Positions 12,241 through 24,858 of a DNA stretch of 64,000 nt are shown piece after piece (position 1 is the first letter of the stretch; each line of letters begins with the position of its first letter). Made by a program: the position numbers and the translations under genes. This DNA comes from Epiperipatus broadwayi (lineage: Eukaryota > Onychophora > Udeonychophora > Euonychophora > Peripatidae): positions 631,001-695,000 of the forward strand of contig JAQFVV010012513.1 in assembly GCA_028023455.1 (NCBI GenBank). The letters run 5' to 3'. The notes below the pieces were generated by a model. The model was not told the origin of the DNA, did no database searches, and saw only the letters and a list, made by a program, of their open reading frames with translations.

Positions 12241-13380
12241 AAAGTAATATTTCTATAGTATAATTTTCACTATATCACTAGCATGCAAGATAGAGACTTA
12301 TTTTTATCCACTTTTAACACCTTGTGAAATGGTGTAATCATAAACTTATGACCCAAGATATACGAAAAGATGTGTGATCCTTAAGATACACATTTCATGC
12401 TCAACCAGCACTCAACAATTGGCCTGGATCATAATCTCCTTATCATTTTTCAATATAACACATTTTTAAACAAAATATTAACTGTTTCTTTTTAAATTGT
12501 TAGCAATTTCTTAATAATTTTCATGCACACAGCCCACACACCTATTCTCTCTCTCTCATATAACTAATACCAATTGATCAGCTGACTACTGAAATCAATC
12601 ATCCAATAAAATTGATTTCTAATCACCAACTTTCAGTTCTATTTTTAGATTTAATTAAAGAACGACAGAAAGAAAGAACAATAAAATATTCTAAATATAG
12701 CAATTTAACTTATATAATAAATATTTTTAAGATAATTATTTAATAAACTAAATATTATTAAATAAACATTGCATAAAATAAATTATTTCTCATATCTATT
12801 TAGTATTTATTAAGTATTAAACACGAATCAATTCTTTAATACTTTTATGTAAAATAATAATTATTGTTAGCAAATTAAATATTGCAAAATATCATCCATG
12901 CAAGCACAGTCAAACACACGTATCACTAGAATTGCTTTAATTGGATAAGCTTTGTTTTACTTAATATTGTCTAATGATTTATTTAAAATATTTTAAGTTA
13001 ACTAACTTTATAGATTCAATGGATAATTATTAAAATTTAGATTTACTTACAATAAAAACTGTATTATTTTAAGAAATATTAGTACATTATACTTTAAACT
13101 ACATTATTATTAAAATTTGTATTTATAATAGACCATTAATATGCACTTTAAATATTATTTAACACATTAATAAAATTATATAAGGTAATTTTAAGTGCAA
13201 TTGATGTATTTTTAGTTTTAAAAGGTTACAAAGAATATTACTGACTTGAAATTTAAATTTTTTAGTATTTTGTGCATCTCATTATTTTAATTGAAACACA
13301 AGGTACAATTACAATGTGTACAATATATATAATAATTAATAAAACAATTTTGTAACATGTTTTTAAGCTTGCATTTAAAT

Positions 13381-13543
13381 GATCATTAGTTGGAGCTTAC
13401 CAATAGCTCTAAACAAGCTTTATTTTTATAAGTGCTGAAAGAGAAAAAATTACTTAATGATACAGATTTTGAATTCTTTCTCTTTCGTCACTTATAAAAA
13501 TAAAGCTTGGTTACAGCTATTGATAAGCTCCATCTAGTGATCA
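13381..13543. mobile_element. Foldback element, about 65-bp arms
   Basis: GATCATTAGTTGGAGCTTAC at 13381 pairs with the GATAAGCTCCATCTAGTGATC end at 13543, and AAGCTTTATTTTTATAAGTG pairs with its complement at 13486-13505. It is followed by (AT)n. Confidence 0.75.
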
Positions 13544-14342
13544 TATATATATATATATATATATAATATTATATTTAATGTTTTTATGGTTGTATGATGT
13601 AGATAAATTATTACTTTTTGGACTAAACCGTGTATTATTTTCCATTACATGCTGACATTTCGACAGACTAGCATCCACCATTGTCAAGATTAACTTTTGA
13701 AAGAAAAAACTGTTAGATCTGAAACATTAACTCATCAATTATAACTCATAATTAGATCTCAAATATAATTCATAATACTTACTTATTTTATATGGAGTAT
13801 AGTTTGCTACAAAAAAAGATTAAAAGTATTCCAAATTACTAAAGTTTAGCATCTGATTTCAACCTGGCAGGTCGTATTCATAGCAATTTCAGAATTATTT
13901 GTACTGTACTTAAACTGAGGCTAATATATAAATGTTACATTCTATTTCCAATTATATCAATTAATGCATGCTTATAGACATCCAGAACTCAAGGAATCAC
14001 TCTATTCTTTGCATATATTGAAGTATTAGTATTGCTTAAGCATGCATACCTTCTGGATGTTTAGGTTGCTTTCATCTAAATTTTTCATAAATATATATGC
14101 AATCCATTAATGTACTTTATTTATGCCTTTTATAAAAACTTATAGAAACATATTGACTTATACAAAACATTGTTTATTGAAAAATTAACTCATCTCTTGC
14201 ATGATGCATGTTTTTATCAATAATCCTTGACATCATCAGCTAATAAGATTAGTCAAGATTACATTTATTGTATGGCTTTTCAAGTCAATATTAAAAGTTA
14301 ATGTGCATTTAGTGATAATTTAACTAAAGTCTCCTTTGTGTC

Positions 14343-14378
<36 letters not shown>

Positions 14379-14491
14379 GTTTTCACGGTTGTATGATGCA
14401 GATAAATTGTAATTTTTTGGGCTGTACTGTAACAAATTAGAAATGTAAGATCACACAAAAAGTTATAATTTATATATATATATATATATAA

Positions 14492-14578
14492 AATGAGGTT
14501 GCCTTGACAACAGTTTGAAATTGTTGATTGTTATTGATATTGGGATTCTCTAAGTGTTGACTGGTTTTAATGATATAT
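14492..14578 (+). repeat. FB-E unit
   Basis: GAGGTTGCCTTGACAACAGT to TGACTGGTTTTAATG, with (AT)n immediately on both sides. Confidence 0.7.
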
Positions 14579-14599
14579 ATATATATATATATATAATTA

Positions 14600-15829
14600 T
14601 AACTTTATTTATAAATATAATAGTAATATGACTACTACTGCTTTTATTGTCATTATTAATATTATTACTACTTCCAGTAATAATAATATTTTGATGCTTC
14701 TCATGTTGTAATTGTTAAAGAAATTTATGAATTATTTTCATTTGTAATGTGATCATCTTTGGTATTAGGAAGCATTGCATTGTCATATGGAACACTCAGA
14801 AGTATATTGTTCTAAGTATTAAGTACTTATCAATGCTCCCAAAATTCCATTGTTACAAAACTTGTAATATTCTATTGTTATTCATTTATATGAGTTCAGA
14901 GCAATTTTTGATGATTTATAGAAGATCTTGCATATATACTAGATTTTCTGCTACAAATATAAGGTTGTTTTATAAATCACAATTAAAATCTATTAAGATC
15001 TTCAGACATCACAGTAATTAAAAACATTTATGCAAGGATGTTCTATAAATTAACCAATATAAGTATATTACCATTGTTATAAGATGCATAAACTTGAATT
15101 CTTTTTATTTTCTGATACTTTTAAGTTAGACAATATAACATTACAAGGATAACCAGACTACAATTTTTAGTGCTTACATTAATGAAAAAAATTGCTATTA
15201 AGCAATCAATTAAAATGTTAATATTATATGGAAGATGTATAATGCATACCTATTTGATAGAGTGTGTGACATATGAGAGCAAAATCTTTCAATCTGATGT
15301 TTAAAAAAACATATTTCCATTAATTTAAACAATGAAGCATAAAAGTGTGCCAAATGTCAAATTGTTATTTCTTTAGATGCCAGAAGATAAAAAGAAAATC
15401 AATTGGTCAGTTTATTATGGATAGCATATTTCTATACAGAAATTAAAACAATCTTTTAAGTTTTATACAATTTAGAACTGTCTTTATAATTGAAAAAGAA
15501 AGAAATCTTAATTTATTGTTAGAACTTTGTTTTCAATAATAAATTAAGTACAAATTATAGTTGTAACTTCAAATGTCAAATTTTTATAGCTTTAAACATC
15601 AAAAAAGGAAAGTTATATATAACCAGCTTTTATTAATGTAATATTTTTATTAATACAACTATTTTTTAAACTCTGCAAAATTTCACTCTGACTGCAAAGT
15701 CCAAAAACAAAGATAACATGATTCTAAATAACACTTTCACATTTCAATATTTTTCCATCTATCTTTAGTGACAATTTGAGTTAATATTTCAGGTTGTTAA
15801 TTTTAGTGTTTAAAACTCAAATTTATTAC
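14600..15829. other. AT-rich sequence, nothing recognised
   Basis: Contains a 90-codon frame (14749-15021) with no domain and AT-driven composition; not credited as a gene. Confidence 0.45.
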
Positions 15830-16560
15830 TATGCATCTATAAATTGAATTTGATTTGTTAGAAATATAAGTTAATAAATGAAAAAAATTATAAAACCTTT
15901 ACATTTAAACTTTCCAAATATATAAAATAAAATATAAAATTTTTAATAATATATATATATATATGTTTATGAATTTTTGTCATGCTAGTATCATAAAAAG
16001 TGAATATAATAAAATATTTCTTGCATAAATTCCAGTTTTTAATCATGAATAAATAATTATATATTCATAACAAGTCTATGAAATTCTTTTCTATAATTTA
16101 AAATTGCATTTATATTTATTAAAGTGCCATAAAAAAATCAAAATCATGTTTGGATCCTAATCATCAGAAAGTAATGTTATTTCCTTTTTATAGTACTTTA
16201 AATTTTTTAATTTGTATTCTTCCAATGCATAAGCTTGTGGTTAAGATCTGTAGAGGTCCCTACCTTTGCATTTTCAACTGCACATGCTTTAGGTTTATTG
16301 CCTTAGTAAATATTAAATCTCAGTGTAAACATAAATATATTTCTTTTTTTAAATAAAATATAAAATTATACAATAGAAATTCTCAAATTTCTTTATATGC
16401 ATAATATCAAATAATCAATCTATCAATGATCTCTAGACTTTTGGTAGTAAATTTTGAAACTTTTCTCTATGAACTTCTCTATGAACTACTGACATCTTCA
16501 GATATTTTTGTCACTAACAAATCAATATTAATCTGGAATTATAATAAATATATTATAAGA
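15830..16560 (+). repeat. Interspersed repeat R1 copy 1
   Basis: Shares in order with 18120-18840: TGTATTTGATTT-like start, AAATTGCATTTATAT...TTAAA.TGCCAT, AAATCTCAGTGTAA, and TACTGACATCTTCAG...AACAAATCAATA. With 49600-50080 it shares AGCTTGTGGTTAAGA, AGAGGTCCCTACCTT and TTAGTAAATAT. No coding content; nature unknown. Confidence 0.55.
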
Positions 16561-16581
16561 AGCAGATGAAAAAATATAATA

Positions 16582-17942
16582 TATTTTGGCAAAGTTATAT
16601 ACCAAATGTCTAAATAATAAACTATACCAGGTGAATGGAAGAATGTGATTTTAATATTAATACTTTAACAATGTTATAAAGAAGATATTATAAATTATAA
16701 ATCTAACAGTCTTTTATAAGTTTTATACAAAATTTTATCAAGGTAATTACAACTTGTAGAGACAACATTGCATTTTAAATCAACCAAAAGAACAAGATGG
16801 ATTTAAAAGTAGTTTTAATACAATCGATCAGAGAAGTTATAGAAAGGACCAATGAATAGGAGTTGCCATTATGCTTTGGTTTTGTAGATTATGAAAATAA
16901 ATTTGATTCTATATGCATTATTTCAGTGATTAAAACATTGGTTCATCAAGATATAGATCCAGGATATTGTCACATTCTGAAAAATATTTATAAAAATGCA
17001 ACAACAATAATTAGATTACATAATGACATTAGAAAAGTTAACATTGAGAAGGTTTAAGACAGGGTGACTTCATATCTCCAAAGCTATTTCAGCAGTGCTT
17101 CAAAAGGTATTTTGTGAATTAAAATGGGAAGCTAAAGGAGTAAAAGTAAATGGAGATTATTTAAATCATTTACATTTTGCAGACGATGTAATTTTTTTTT
17201 ACAAATAATGCTTCAGAGCTTCAGAAAATGTTGCAAAAGTTATCAGATAAAAGTAAGAAGGGCTAGATGTAAATGTTAAAAAGACAAAAGTAATGTTCAA
17301 TGGATTTTCTTAAAAGATGAAAATAAAGATTGATGAGTTAATAAAAGTTAACAACTACAAATACCTTGTCACATTATAAATGCAAATGGAAACATAATGG
17401 ATGAAATTAATCATGGAATTAAACTTGGTTAGAGGACTTTTGATAGAAATAATTTAATATTAAAAGGAAATATGCCTATGAGTTTTAAAAGAAAGGTTTT
17501 TAATAAATGTGCTTTACCAGTTCTTATTTATGGATCTAGATTAGAACACTTAATGAAATATTAATACAATGACTTCAGTTTCCTCAAAGAAGTGTGAAGA
17601 ATTGCATGTTAGGAATTTCAACAAAAGGTTGAAAATGCAAGACATGGGTAAGAGAAGAAACAGGTGTTACTGGCATTGTTGAAAGAATTTAAAGACTGAA
17701 GTGAAGTTAGGCTGGACATATTGCTAGAAGAGATGATAATAGATGAACAATTGAAATCTTAAATTGAATTCCAAAAGATTGTAAAAGACCCAGAAAAAAA
17801 ATCACATATAAGATGAATGGATGAAATAAGAAAATGTGAAGGGTGATATGTAGAAAAAAAGCTAGAGATCAAAGAAGATGGATTAAACATGAAGTCATCA
17901 TGAAGTGGATTGATAAAGGTTGATGATGGTGATGATAATGAA
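16582..17942 (+). mobile_element. RTE copy A, 5'-truncated and decayed
   Basis: Colinear with copy B from within the reverse transcriptase (copy B about 25825) to the 3' end. Recognisable pieces are the palm motif A as FVDYENKFDSI, where the usual alanine before F is altered, a motif C region reading FADD at about 17176, and the C-terminal block ending near 17920. There are many frameshifts and stops, and a 16-base deletion just before the GAGAAGTTATAG region. The 3' end is a short TGATGATGG repeat. It is more diverged than copy B, so probably older. It lies between two copies of the interspersed repeat at 15830 and 18120. Confidence 0.85.
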
Positions 17943-18119
17943 ATAAGCATTTACATTAATTCAAATTATTACTACAAAATGGACAAAAAAGCAAGTAAAA
18001 AGGTTGAAAATAAGGGAGTAACTTAAGCCTTGTATATTTTAATAATTTTTTTGTTTAATCACTAGTAAGATATTTGAGTTAATAGTTTAACATTTTATCT
18101 TAGTATTAAAATCTATAAT

Positions 18120-18840
18120 CTATATTATATATCAATAAACTGTATTTGATTTATTCAAACCATAAATTTACAAGCAAGAAACATTTAAAAAAATTATATT
18201 TGAACTTTGCAAATATAGAAAATGAGCATGGTAGCTTTTTCTTATTGGACAATTGTGACACTCCTGGTTAAAAAAAAGATAAATTACTGAAATCTTGATG
18301 AATTGAACTTTATGCCTAAAACACAAATAAATTATTGTTAAACATCATAAAGCTCTGTAATTTTTTTAAATTTAAAACTGCATTTATATGTATTAAAATA
18401 CCATGAAGTTTTTTCCTATAATGTTTGGCAGAGTGTTATTGAATAAACTTTCATTTTTACTGTTACTACAAATTTCTTAACATATATTTTTAAAAATAAA
18501 ACTTAATCGAATAAAATCTAAGTGTAATCATGAATGTATATATTTTGTAATAATTAACATTTATTTATTTATAAAAACAATCATAAATATTTAAATAAAA
18601 GATGGAAAATATGTAATTTTTTGATCATTAGTATTAGCAATGTGAAAATAATTTTAAGAAATCTTGCAAATGCTCTGAAAGCCCAAAATCAAGAAGTCAA
18701 CAAATCAGCAGTGTTGGTTTTATTCTTAACTAATCAGCAGTGTTGTCAATTCACTTGAAGTATTTTTCTACATAACACTGACATCTTCAGGTTTTCTTTT
18801 GAACTAATAAATCAATACTTGCTTTATTTTCTTTTCTATT
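18120..18840 (+). repeat. Interspersed repeat R1 copy 2
   Basis: Direct-orientation relative of 15830-16560, lacking the AGAGGTCCCTACCTT block. It lies just downstream of RTE copy A, so the two R1 copies bracket that LINE. Confidence 0.5.
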
Positions 18841-19768
18841 GATAACAGAATGCATAATCACCAAAATAGGATGACAAAAAGCTAAAAATGGCAGCAGTGT
18901 TCTCAAATACATCATAATATCATAGAGGTGAGAATTATTTAATTAAAAATTATTCTTTTCCCCAAAAAGTGGTGATCATTTTTTTAAAAAAAAATTACCC
19001 AACTCTAATTCAATGAAGAATTATTAAATAGTCATGCCAATTTATTTCCTATTTATTTTGAATGCTGTATTAAATATAAAACCAAAATTTTCAAATTTTT
19101 ATACTAAATGTTTACCCTCAAAATCTTAACAGAAAACAAATATTTGTGTAAATTTATTCTTAAAGCTTAAATATGTTATAATTTTTTGACCCTCTTGCAG
19201 ATTGTCAATTTCTTTTGTTCTCAGTTACTGTAAACATTCAACATTAACTTCACAATTAAACCACTATTACTTATCAGAAAATAATACATACAAATTTATT
19301 TGATGGATATTTTTGTTTAATACTGAGATAAATTCTGAATATTCAGATTTTATTCTTAAAAATATTTTAAAAAAAGATCATAATCAAAACAAAAGCTTAT
19401 TATGTCATCATTTCTAGAAAGATTATTTTGTGTTTTTAAAAACAACAAAATCTTCACTCTCTTTTTTTAAAAAAAATTGAACAAATATTTATTTCTCATA
19501 TCTAATGAATTGTGCTTTAAAAGTTTAATTTTTTTTCAATATTTATTACAAGATTATAATATTTTCATATTCATTATTATAATTAGTCTGATTATGTAGA
19601 AAGTTAAACTTGTAAACAATTTCAAGATATATTTATATTGTCCAATAATATAACATTCTATTTTTGAAAATAAAATATTTCTGTTCAAAATAAATTATTA
19701 ATAATTAATAGTATTGATTTTTAGAGTAGTAATTAATTTATTGTGCACACAGAAAGCATATGTAAATT

Positions 19769-19984
19769 CTTTAAACAGGCTTTAACCTGTATTCAATGTG
19801 CTTTAAAATTTGTAATAATCAAGCATATTTTGTCAATAGAGGGAACCTTCCAAACCACAACACAAAAATAATGACTTTTATAAAGATAAGAGCTGCTGTC
19901 TTATCTTTCCATATATTGGCAAAATATGCTTGATTATTATGAATTTTAAAGCACATTGAATACATGTTAAAGCCTGTTTAAAGT
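19769..19984. mobile_element. Foldback element, 65-bp arms
   Basis: Arms 19769-19833 and 19920-19984 (TTTAAACAGGCTTTAACCTG... and complement) differ at a handful of bases. The 86-base centre has no open frame. A single copy in this window. Confidence 0.75.
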
Positions 19985-19999
19985 ATTATTGATTTTTAA

Positions 20000-22900
20000 T
20001 AAATATTTATAAATTATTGTATAAAAAGAATTTAGAATAGTAATAAAATTACAAATAAACATGTTTTTTTATTATTTAAACTATTTTCTCTACAATGTTG
20101 TAAAAATGGTGATGTCACAAAAATTTCAGATTATAAGAGCATTGTTTGTCATGGAGGCTAGAAGACAAAGCTAAATTCATGTTATCTTTGTCAAATTTTT
20201 AATTTTCTTTTCATCTATAGAATTTTTTTCCAAACTAAAATTTTTAATTATAATGTATATAGAAACATATGCATTTTCAATACTAAGCTTGTAAAAATTC
20301 TCACAAGGAGTGAATTACTGAAAAATATGAAAATTTCTGTCGATCCATTAAGAGTATTAATCATTCAGCAATGCAAAAATTTCAAGTAAATGTAAGCAGA
20401 TAATGGATTTAAATTTATTTATTTTTATTTAATTATTTTTTAACAGCAATATAAGTATTTAAAAAGGTTAAGCAACCTAGAGTGTTTATTCTTCTTATCT
20501 TGCAAATTGCTATTTTAAAGTTATAAAGAATATATGCTTCTGAATGAAAGATGTTGTTTGGAAATTAATTATTAATGCAGTCACAATTTTGATATTTTAG
20601 AAAATGAATTATTTTATGAAACACTTATTTACATGTGTTAATTTTTCTTTTCTCTGTGTATGCTATTATCAATTAAGTTATACTAGTGCATTCTAGTACA
20701 GTGTAAAGTCCTACTATTGGGCATTTATTAATTTTGTTGTGGAATTTTGTGTTTTAGTTCTGAGGAACATTTCAGTTGGTGTATAAAATGTATTAAGATC
20801 TCATGTCTTCAGTTTACTGCTTAGATGTGCTTATGGTATTTAAAGTTAAGGATTTCTTATCAAATGTAACTGTTTGGGTTCACATGGGTATTCAGTTTTT
20901 ATGTTTTATTCCTATAACACATAGTGTAAGTCATAGGGAGAACATAGGTCATCTAGTCATAAATGCAGATGCACCATTTGATATAATTCCCATGAAATTC
21001 TTATATCCAGATTATTAAAAGTGCTTCTGTAAAGAACCTGGTTAGTGACATCATATCTAATATGACAATGATATATATACTTAAAAAATCTTGTGAAAAG
21101 TTATTCCATCCACATAAGTATGTATATGTTACCATAGATACAAAACCTAGGATTTATGACCTCTATGAGTATATAGTTGTTAATAATATGAATGTTAGTT
21201 AGCATCACACATAAGCAAAATTTAATAATGAATATTTAAATATTTTCCAATGCATAAGCATGATTTTGCTAGATAATCCTGAGCACAATGGAAACATATA
21301 ATAAAATTGCAATTAATTCTGAAAGATGTTTACTAATTGCTATTTTTAAAAAAATAAGATTTGTTAGAGAAAGAATTATAATAGGAGTAATTCATATATG
21401 CCAATTATAAATCTGCATGTTAGTGTGAGGTATGTATTAAGCTATTCTTTCATTCAAAATGCTTATTTTGTTTTACATATATGAAATAGTGTTTTAAAAT
21501 TTATATTTTAAAAAGTTTAATTATTATCAAGTGATTAGTAGTCAATTAAAATAGCATATATATTTTCTGGTTAACTCAATAGAGTAACCAAAAAATTATT
21601 ATCTAAAAAATAAAACCTGCTTTTCATTAAGGTGAATAGTAATTTATAAAATCACCTAAGATGTAACAATATTTTATATTGTTTGTTTTGCTTTATTTAA
21701 AGTAAAAGGAAAAGATATAATATGATAATTTAAATTATACCAGCTGTAATTCAAATACAGTGTTATTAAGAAATAATTATAGTTTTATTGTAAAGAGTCA
21801 TGTTAGTCAAAAATTGCTTATATTTTGGGGTATTATGAAATAAAACTTAAATATTGATTTGTAAATTTTAAATATTGTTTTTGTACATAAAATGATTTTT
21901 GTAGAATGTAAAATTGTGTAGTTTGACGTTATTTATGTTTCCATATTTCTATTTATCATTCATTACTGACACCGATTGAATTCAGTATTTACTTTATTGC
22001 ACACTTATAATAAAGAGTTCTATTTAATATGTGTTTTATACTTACGAAAATGATTATTTTTGTCAAGAAATAAATTATCATAGATTCCGAAAAACTATTG
22101 TGTGAATCCAAATTTATTTCATCATGCACAAGGGTTATCCTCTTCAATGGTCACATATGCTCATTTCATAGTAAATTTTAGAATTTTTGTTGTTTGTTTC
22201 AAACTAATAACAATCATTGTTATTATTAGATTAATTTTGCATTCAAATACAGAACTTATTATTTTAAGGTGTGTAAGCAGAGCTATATTGGGATATCCAT
22301 ATGTCAATTGTTTATTAAAGAAAATAATAAACTTTACTTAAATATTTGCATTATAAGATTAGTTATACTATATTTATAGTATTAAAGATTAGTATTATCA
22401 TCATGAGAGATTATCCCTGAGTATTTTTATAATCCAAATTATATTTTATTAGATTTCTTAAATTATAATAAAGATTTTTCTTAAATTAATTCAAAACTCT
22501 ATAAGACCTAAATGAACTATTTTTACAGTTTAGTTATCATATTGCAAAACAAAGTGGTTATAGTTTATTTAATAATGTTATTATTTTACATTTTTCTAAA
22601 TTTTGTCTGGATTATCAAATTTCCATAAAATTGTTTTTTGTTATCCAATATCCTATGTTTTGTTCCTTCTGTAATATGATATCCCTGAGATAAAGATTAA
22701 AATAAATAAAGATTTAGATCAAGATTTACTTTAAATTAAAATTAGAATAAAATTTATTTTTATAATAAATTTTAATATTATTATTCTTAAATATTTAGTT
22801 GGAATATTATTTTAGCTTTATTTAAATAGATTATTGTAGTTAGTCATAGAGATATGATTGTAATTCTTAAAGGATTGGCATTCAGTGGTATTTCTATGGA

Positions 22901-23130
22901 GCCATGTTTGTGTCTTTGATATTTATTTGGCTTTAAGGCAGTCTATACACAATAGTATGGGAACACAGTCTCGTGTCAATTTATTATTATTGCTATTATT
23001 ATTCTGAGCTAGGAACTTATTAATTAATAAGTATTTATTTATTAAAGCTGTTTGAGATTAGAGATTGTTATTATTATTGTTATTTGATTATTGCTTTGAC
23101 ATTTTTTTGTCTCGCTGCTTATCATACATA
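20000..23130. other. AT-rich presumed intergenic or intronic sequence
   Basis: Short frames at 20803-21018 and 22102-22341 have no recognisable domain, no splice context and AT-rich codons. If the aminopeptidase gene extends left, this is its upstream intron. Confidence 0.45.
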
Positions 23131-23167
23131 CCTTTGATCGGTGTGCCCATCGCCGCCGCGGGTTACA

Positions 23168-23262
23168 ATATTGTTAAAAAGAGGTTGCTTAATCATAGTT
23201 TGAAATTGTTGATTGATATTGGGGATTGTCTAAGTTTTGACTGGTTTTTAATGATATATATA
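23168..23262 (+). repeat. FB-E unit
   Basis: ATATTGTTAAAAAGAGGTTG to TTTTGACTGGTTTTTAATG then (AT)n. It adjoins the small GC-rich island at 23131-23167. Confidence 0.7.
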
Positions 23263-23576
23263 TATATGATGTATTATGAATAATGGGAAAACTATACGGA
23301 GAGTTTGATATTAAGAAATGATATTTAAAAAATTGTGTACTACTCAAAACATAAACGAAAGTCTACTCTTTTATATTATAGATGACATTATTCTTAAAAC
23401 GAATAATATAAATGTATTTAAATGATATTTTTTAAAGTTATTTTAGTTGAATACTTTATGCATTTATTTATAAATAACAAAAAAGAAAAATATGTTTATG
23501 CTCTGGTTTAATTAACTACGTAAACGCATATTCGTATTAATAACAATAAGTTAAAATCTTTTTTTTCTTTTTTCAG

Positions 23577-23650
23577 AAATATTTACTTCGCCAAGTATCG
23601 CCCTTAGTCTCGAAATTAGGATGGTCAACTATAGGAGAGATACAGACAAA
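23577..23650 (+). CDS. M1 zinc aminopeptidase, internal exon (C-terminal helical domain)
   Basis: A 74-nt exon lies between a long pyrimidine tract ending in CAG (23576) and a strong donor GTAAGT (23651). Read in phase 0 it gives 24 codons plus two bases and includes YLLRQVSPLV and KLGWSTIGE. M1 family aminopeptidases (glutamyl, N, ER and TRH-degrading types) have a C-terminal ERAP1_C domain of helical repeats with a recurrent pattern of Y...Q..P....LGW...G followed by LLR. The two left-over bases join in frame to the exon at 44252 and restore this pattern. The exon holds several CpGs, unlike the AT-rich flanks. The catalytic HEXXH...E motif would lie in upstream exons outside the window, so no enzyme activity can be judged here. 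The match was made by eye; a chance exon-like string is the main alternative. Confidence 0.66.
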
Positions 23651-24104
23651 GTAAGTTTTTTTGCTTATATGATTGTATATTTACTTTTATAATGAGTACT
23701 TGTATCAATTTATTCTTGTAACTGTAACCCTATGCTAGGCATAATGCCGGCATATTTAGGTCTTTTTCCTTTCAGTGACTTGCGATCCATTTATATATTT
23801 CTCCATCAGATATCAAAAGACAAATTGCTTGTGAGAAAAATATATAAAAAATTATTAAGCAGAAATGATTTAGTAACACGTCATAATAAGAATATATGCT
23901 TATAAATAAATATATAGGATAAATATTTTAAAAGTTATTTTTTCGGTAAATAAAAAAGAAATAATACATTATTCTAATTCAAACAGTTTATTTTTTATTT
24001 ATTACATGCTAAATCAAGATTCTTTTGTTAGAAATTTAACCAAGAAATCTTTCAAACAATGAATAAATAAGATAATAAATTTTTTCCTCATCAACCATAG
24101 TGCT

Positions 24105-24678
24105 CCATCGTAGGGATTGATCCAGAGAGCAGTAACATGACCAATTCATTCATTTTCTCATTTCGTTTTGCTTGTTATCCATATCTTCAACTCCACATAT
24201 CTTTTTCTATCCTTTATAACATCCAGTAACATCAATTTTTCCCACCCTTTCTTGTTGTTTTCATTCACCATTTCTTTCCAAACAACTTTCATTAAACTAT
24301 TCTTTCTTCATAGTATATGTTTATTTCAGTTTCTCTTTCTATACCTCATTTCCTCAAACAATCTTCTTTCTTCATTAACTCTTTCCAAAAACTTCCTTAT
24401 TCGTCATTTTATTCATCCAATTAATTTTATCCATTTTTTTCTACATCCCTATATATTCATTGTCTACATTTCACAACCACACAATAATACATTACACACA
24501 TAGCATTTAATTAATCTTTTCCTTAATTCTTTCTTCAAAATGCCACAAAATATTTTGTTCCTCTTTATAGATACTTCCATTGCCAACAACCCCACTTCAT
24601 TTAACTTCTTCTTTACTTCTTACACCATCGCTCGACCAACATTCCAAATATCTAAATTTATTAATCTGATGGTAAAGA
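24105..24678 (-). mobile_element. Antisense LINE fragment: C-terminal RT connection and tail
   Basis: On the - strand the region gives KFRYLECWSSDGVRSKEEVK, then RNKIFCGILKKELRKRLIKC, a degraded YGCETWTM, FLERVNEERRLFEE and DVIKDRKRYVELK, with several frame changes. This is the usual order after RT motif C in LINEs of the CR1/RTE-like type: the FKYLGS...DG block, the KKRL.K..VWSV.LYG.ETW block, and a basic tail. The pyrimidine-rich 111-codon frame on the + strand (24168-24503) is its shadow. It may be the downstream half of the fragment at 27285-27900, separated by the RTE insertion. Confidence 0.65.
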
Positions 24679-24858
24679 ATATATTATTTAATTTTGAATA
24701 CTGTGTTAAATATATTTGTTTGAATTATTATATATATATATATAAACAAAAAAAAAGGACTTATAAATCCAATAAATAATATAATATATTTCAACCAGAG
24801 GACTGGTTTTCATCAGAAAGAAAAAATACACAGTAAAATGGCGATAATATATATATAT

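Noticed and set aside
24168-24503. 111-codon F/S/L-rich + strand frame resembling a membrane protein
   Set aside because: Antisense of a LINE C-terminal region; hydrophobicity follows from the pyrimidine-rich strand.
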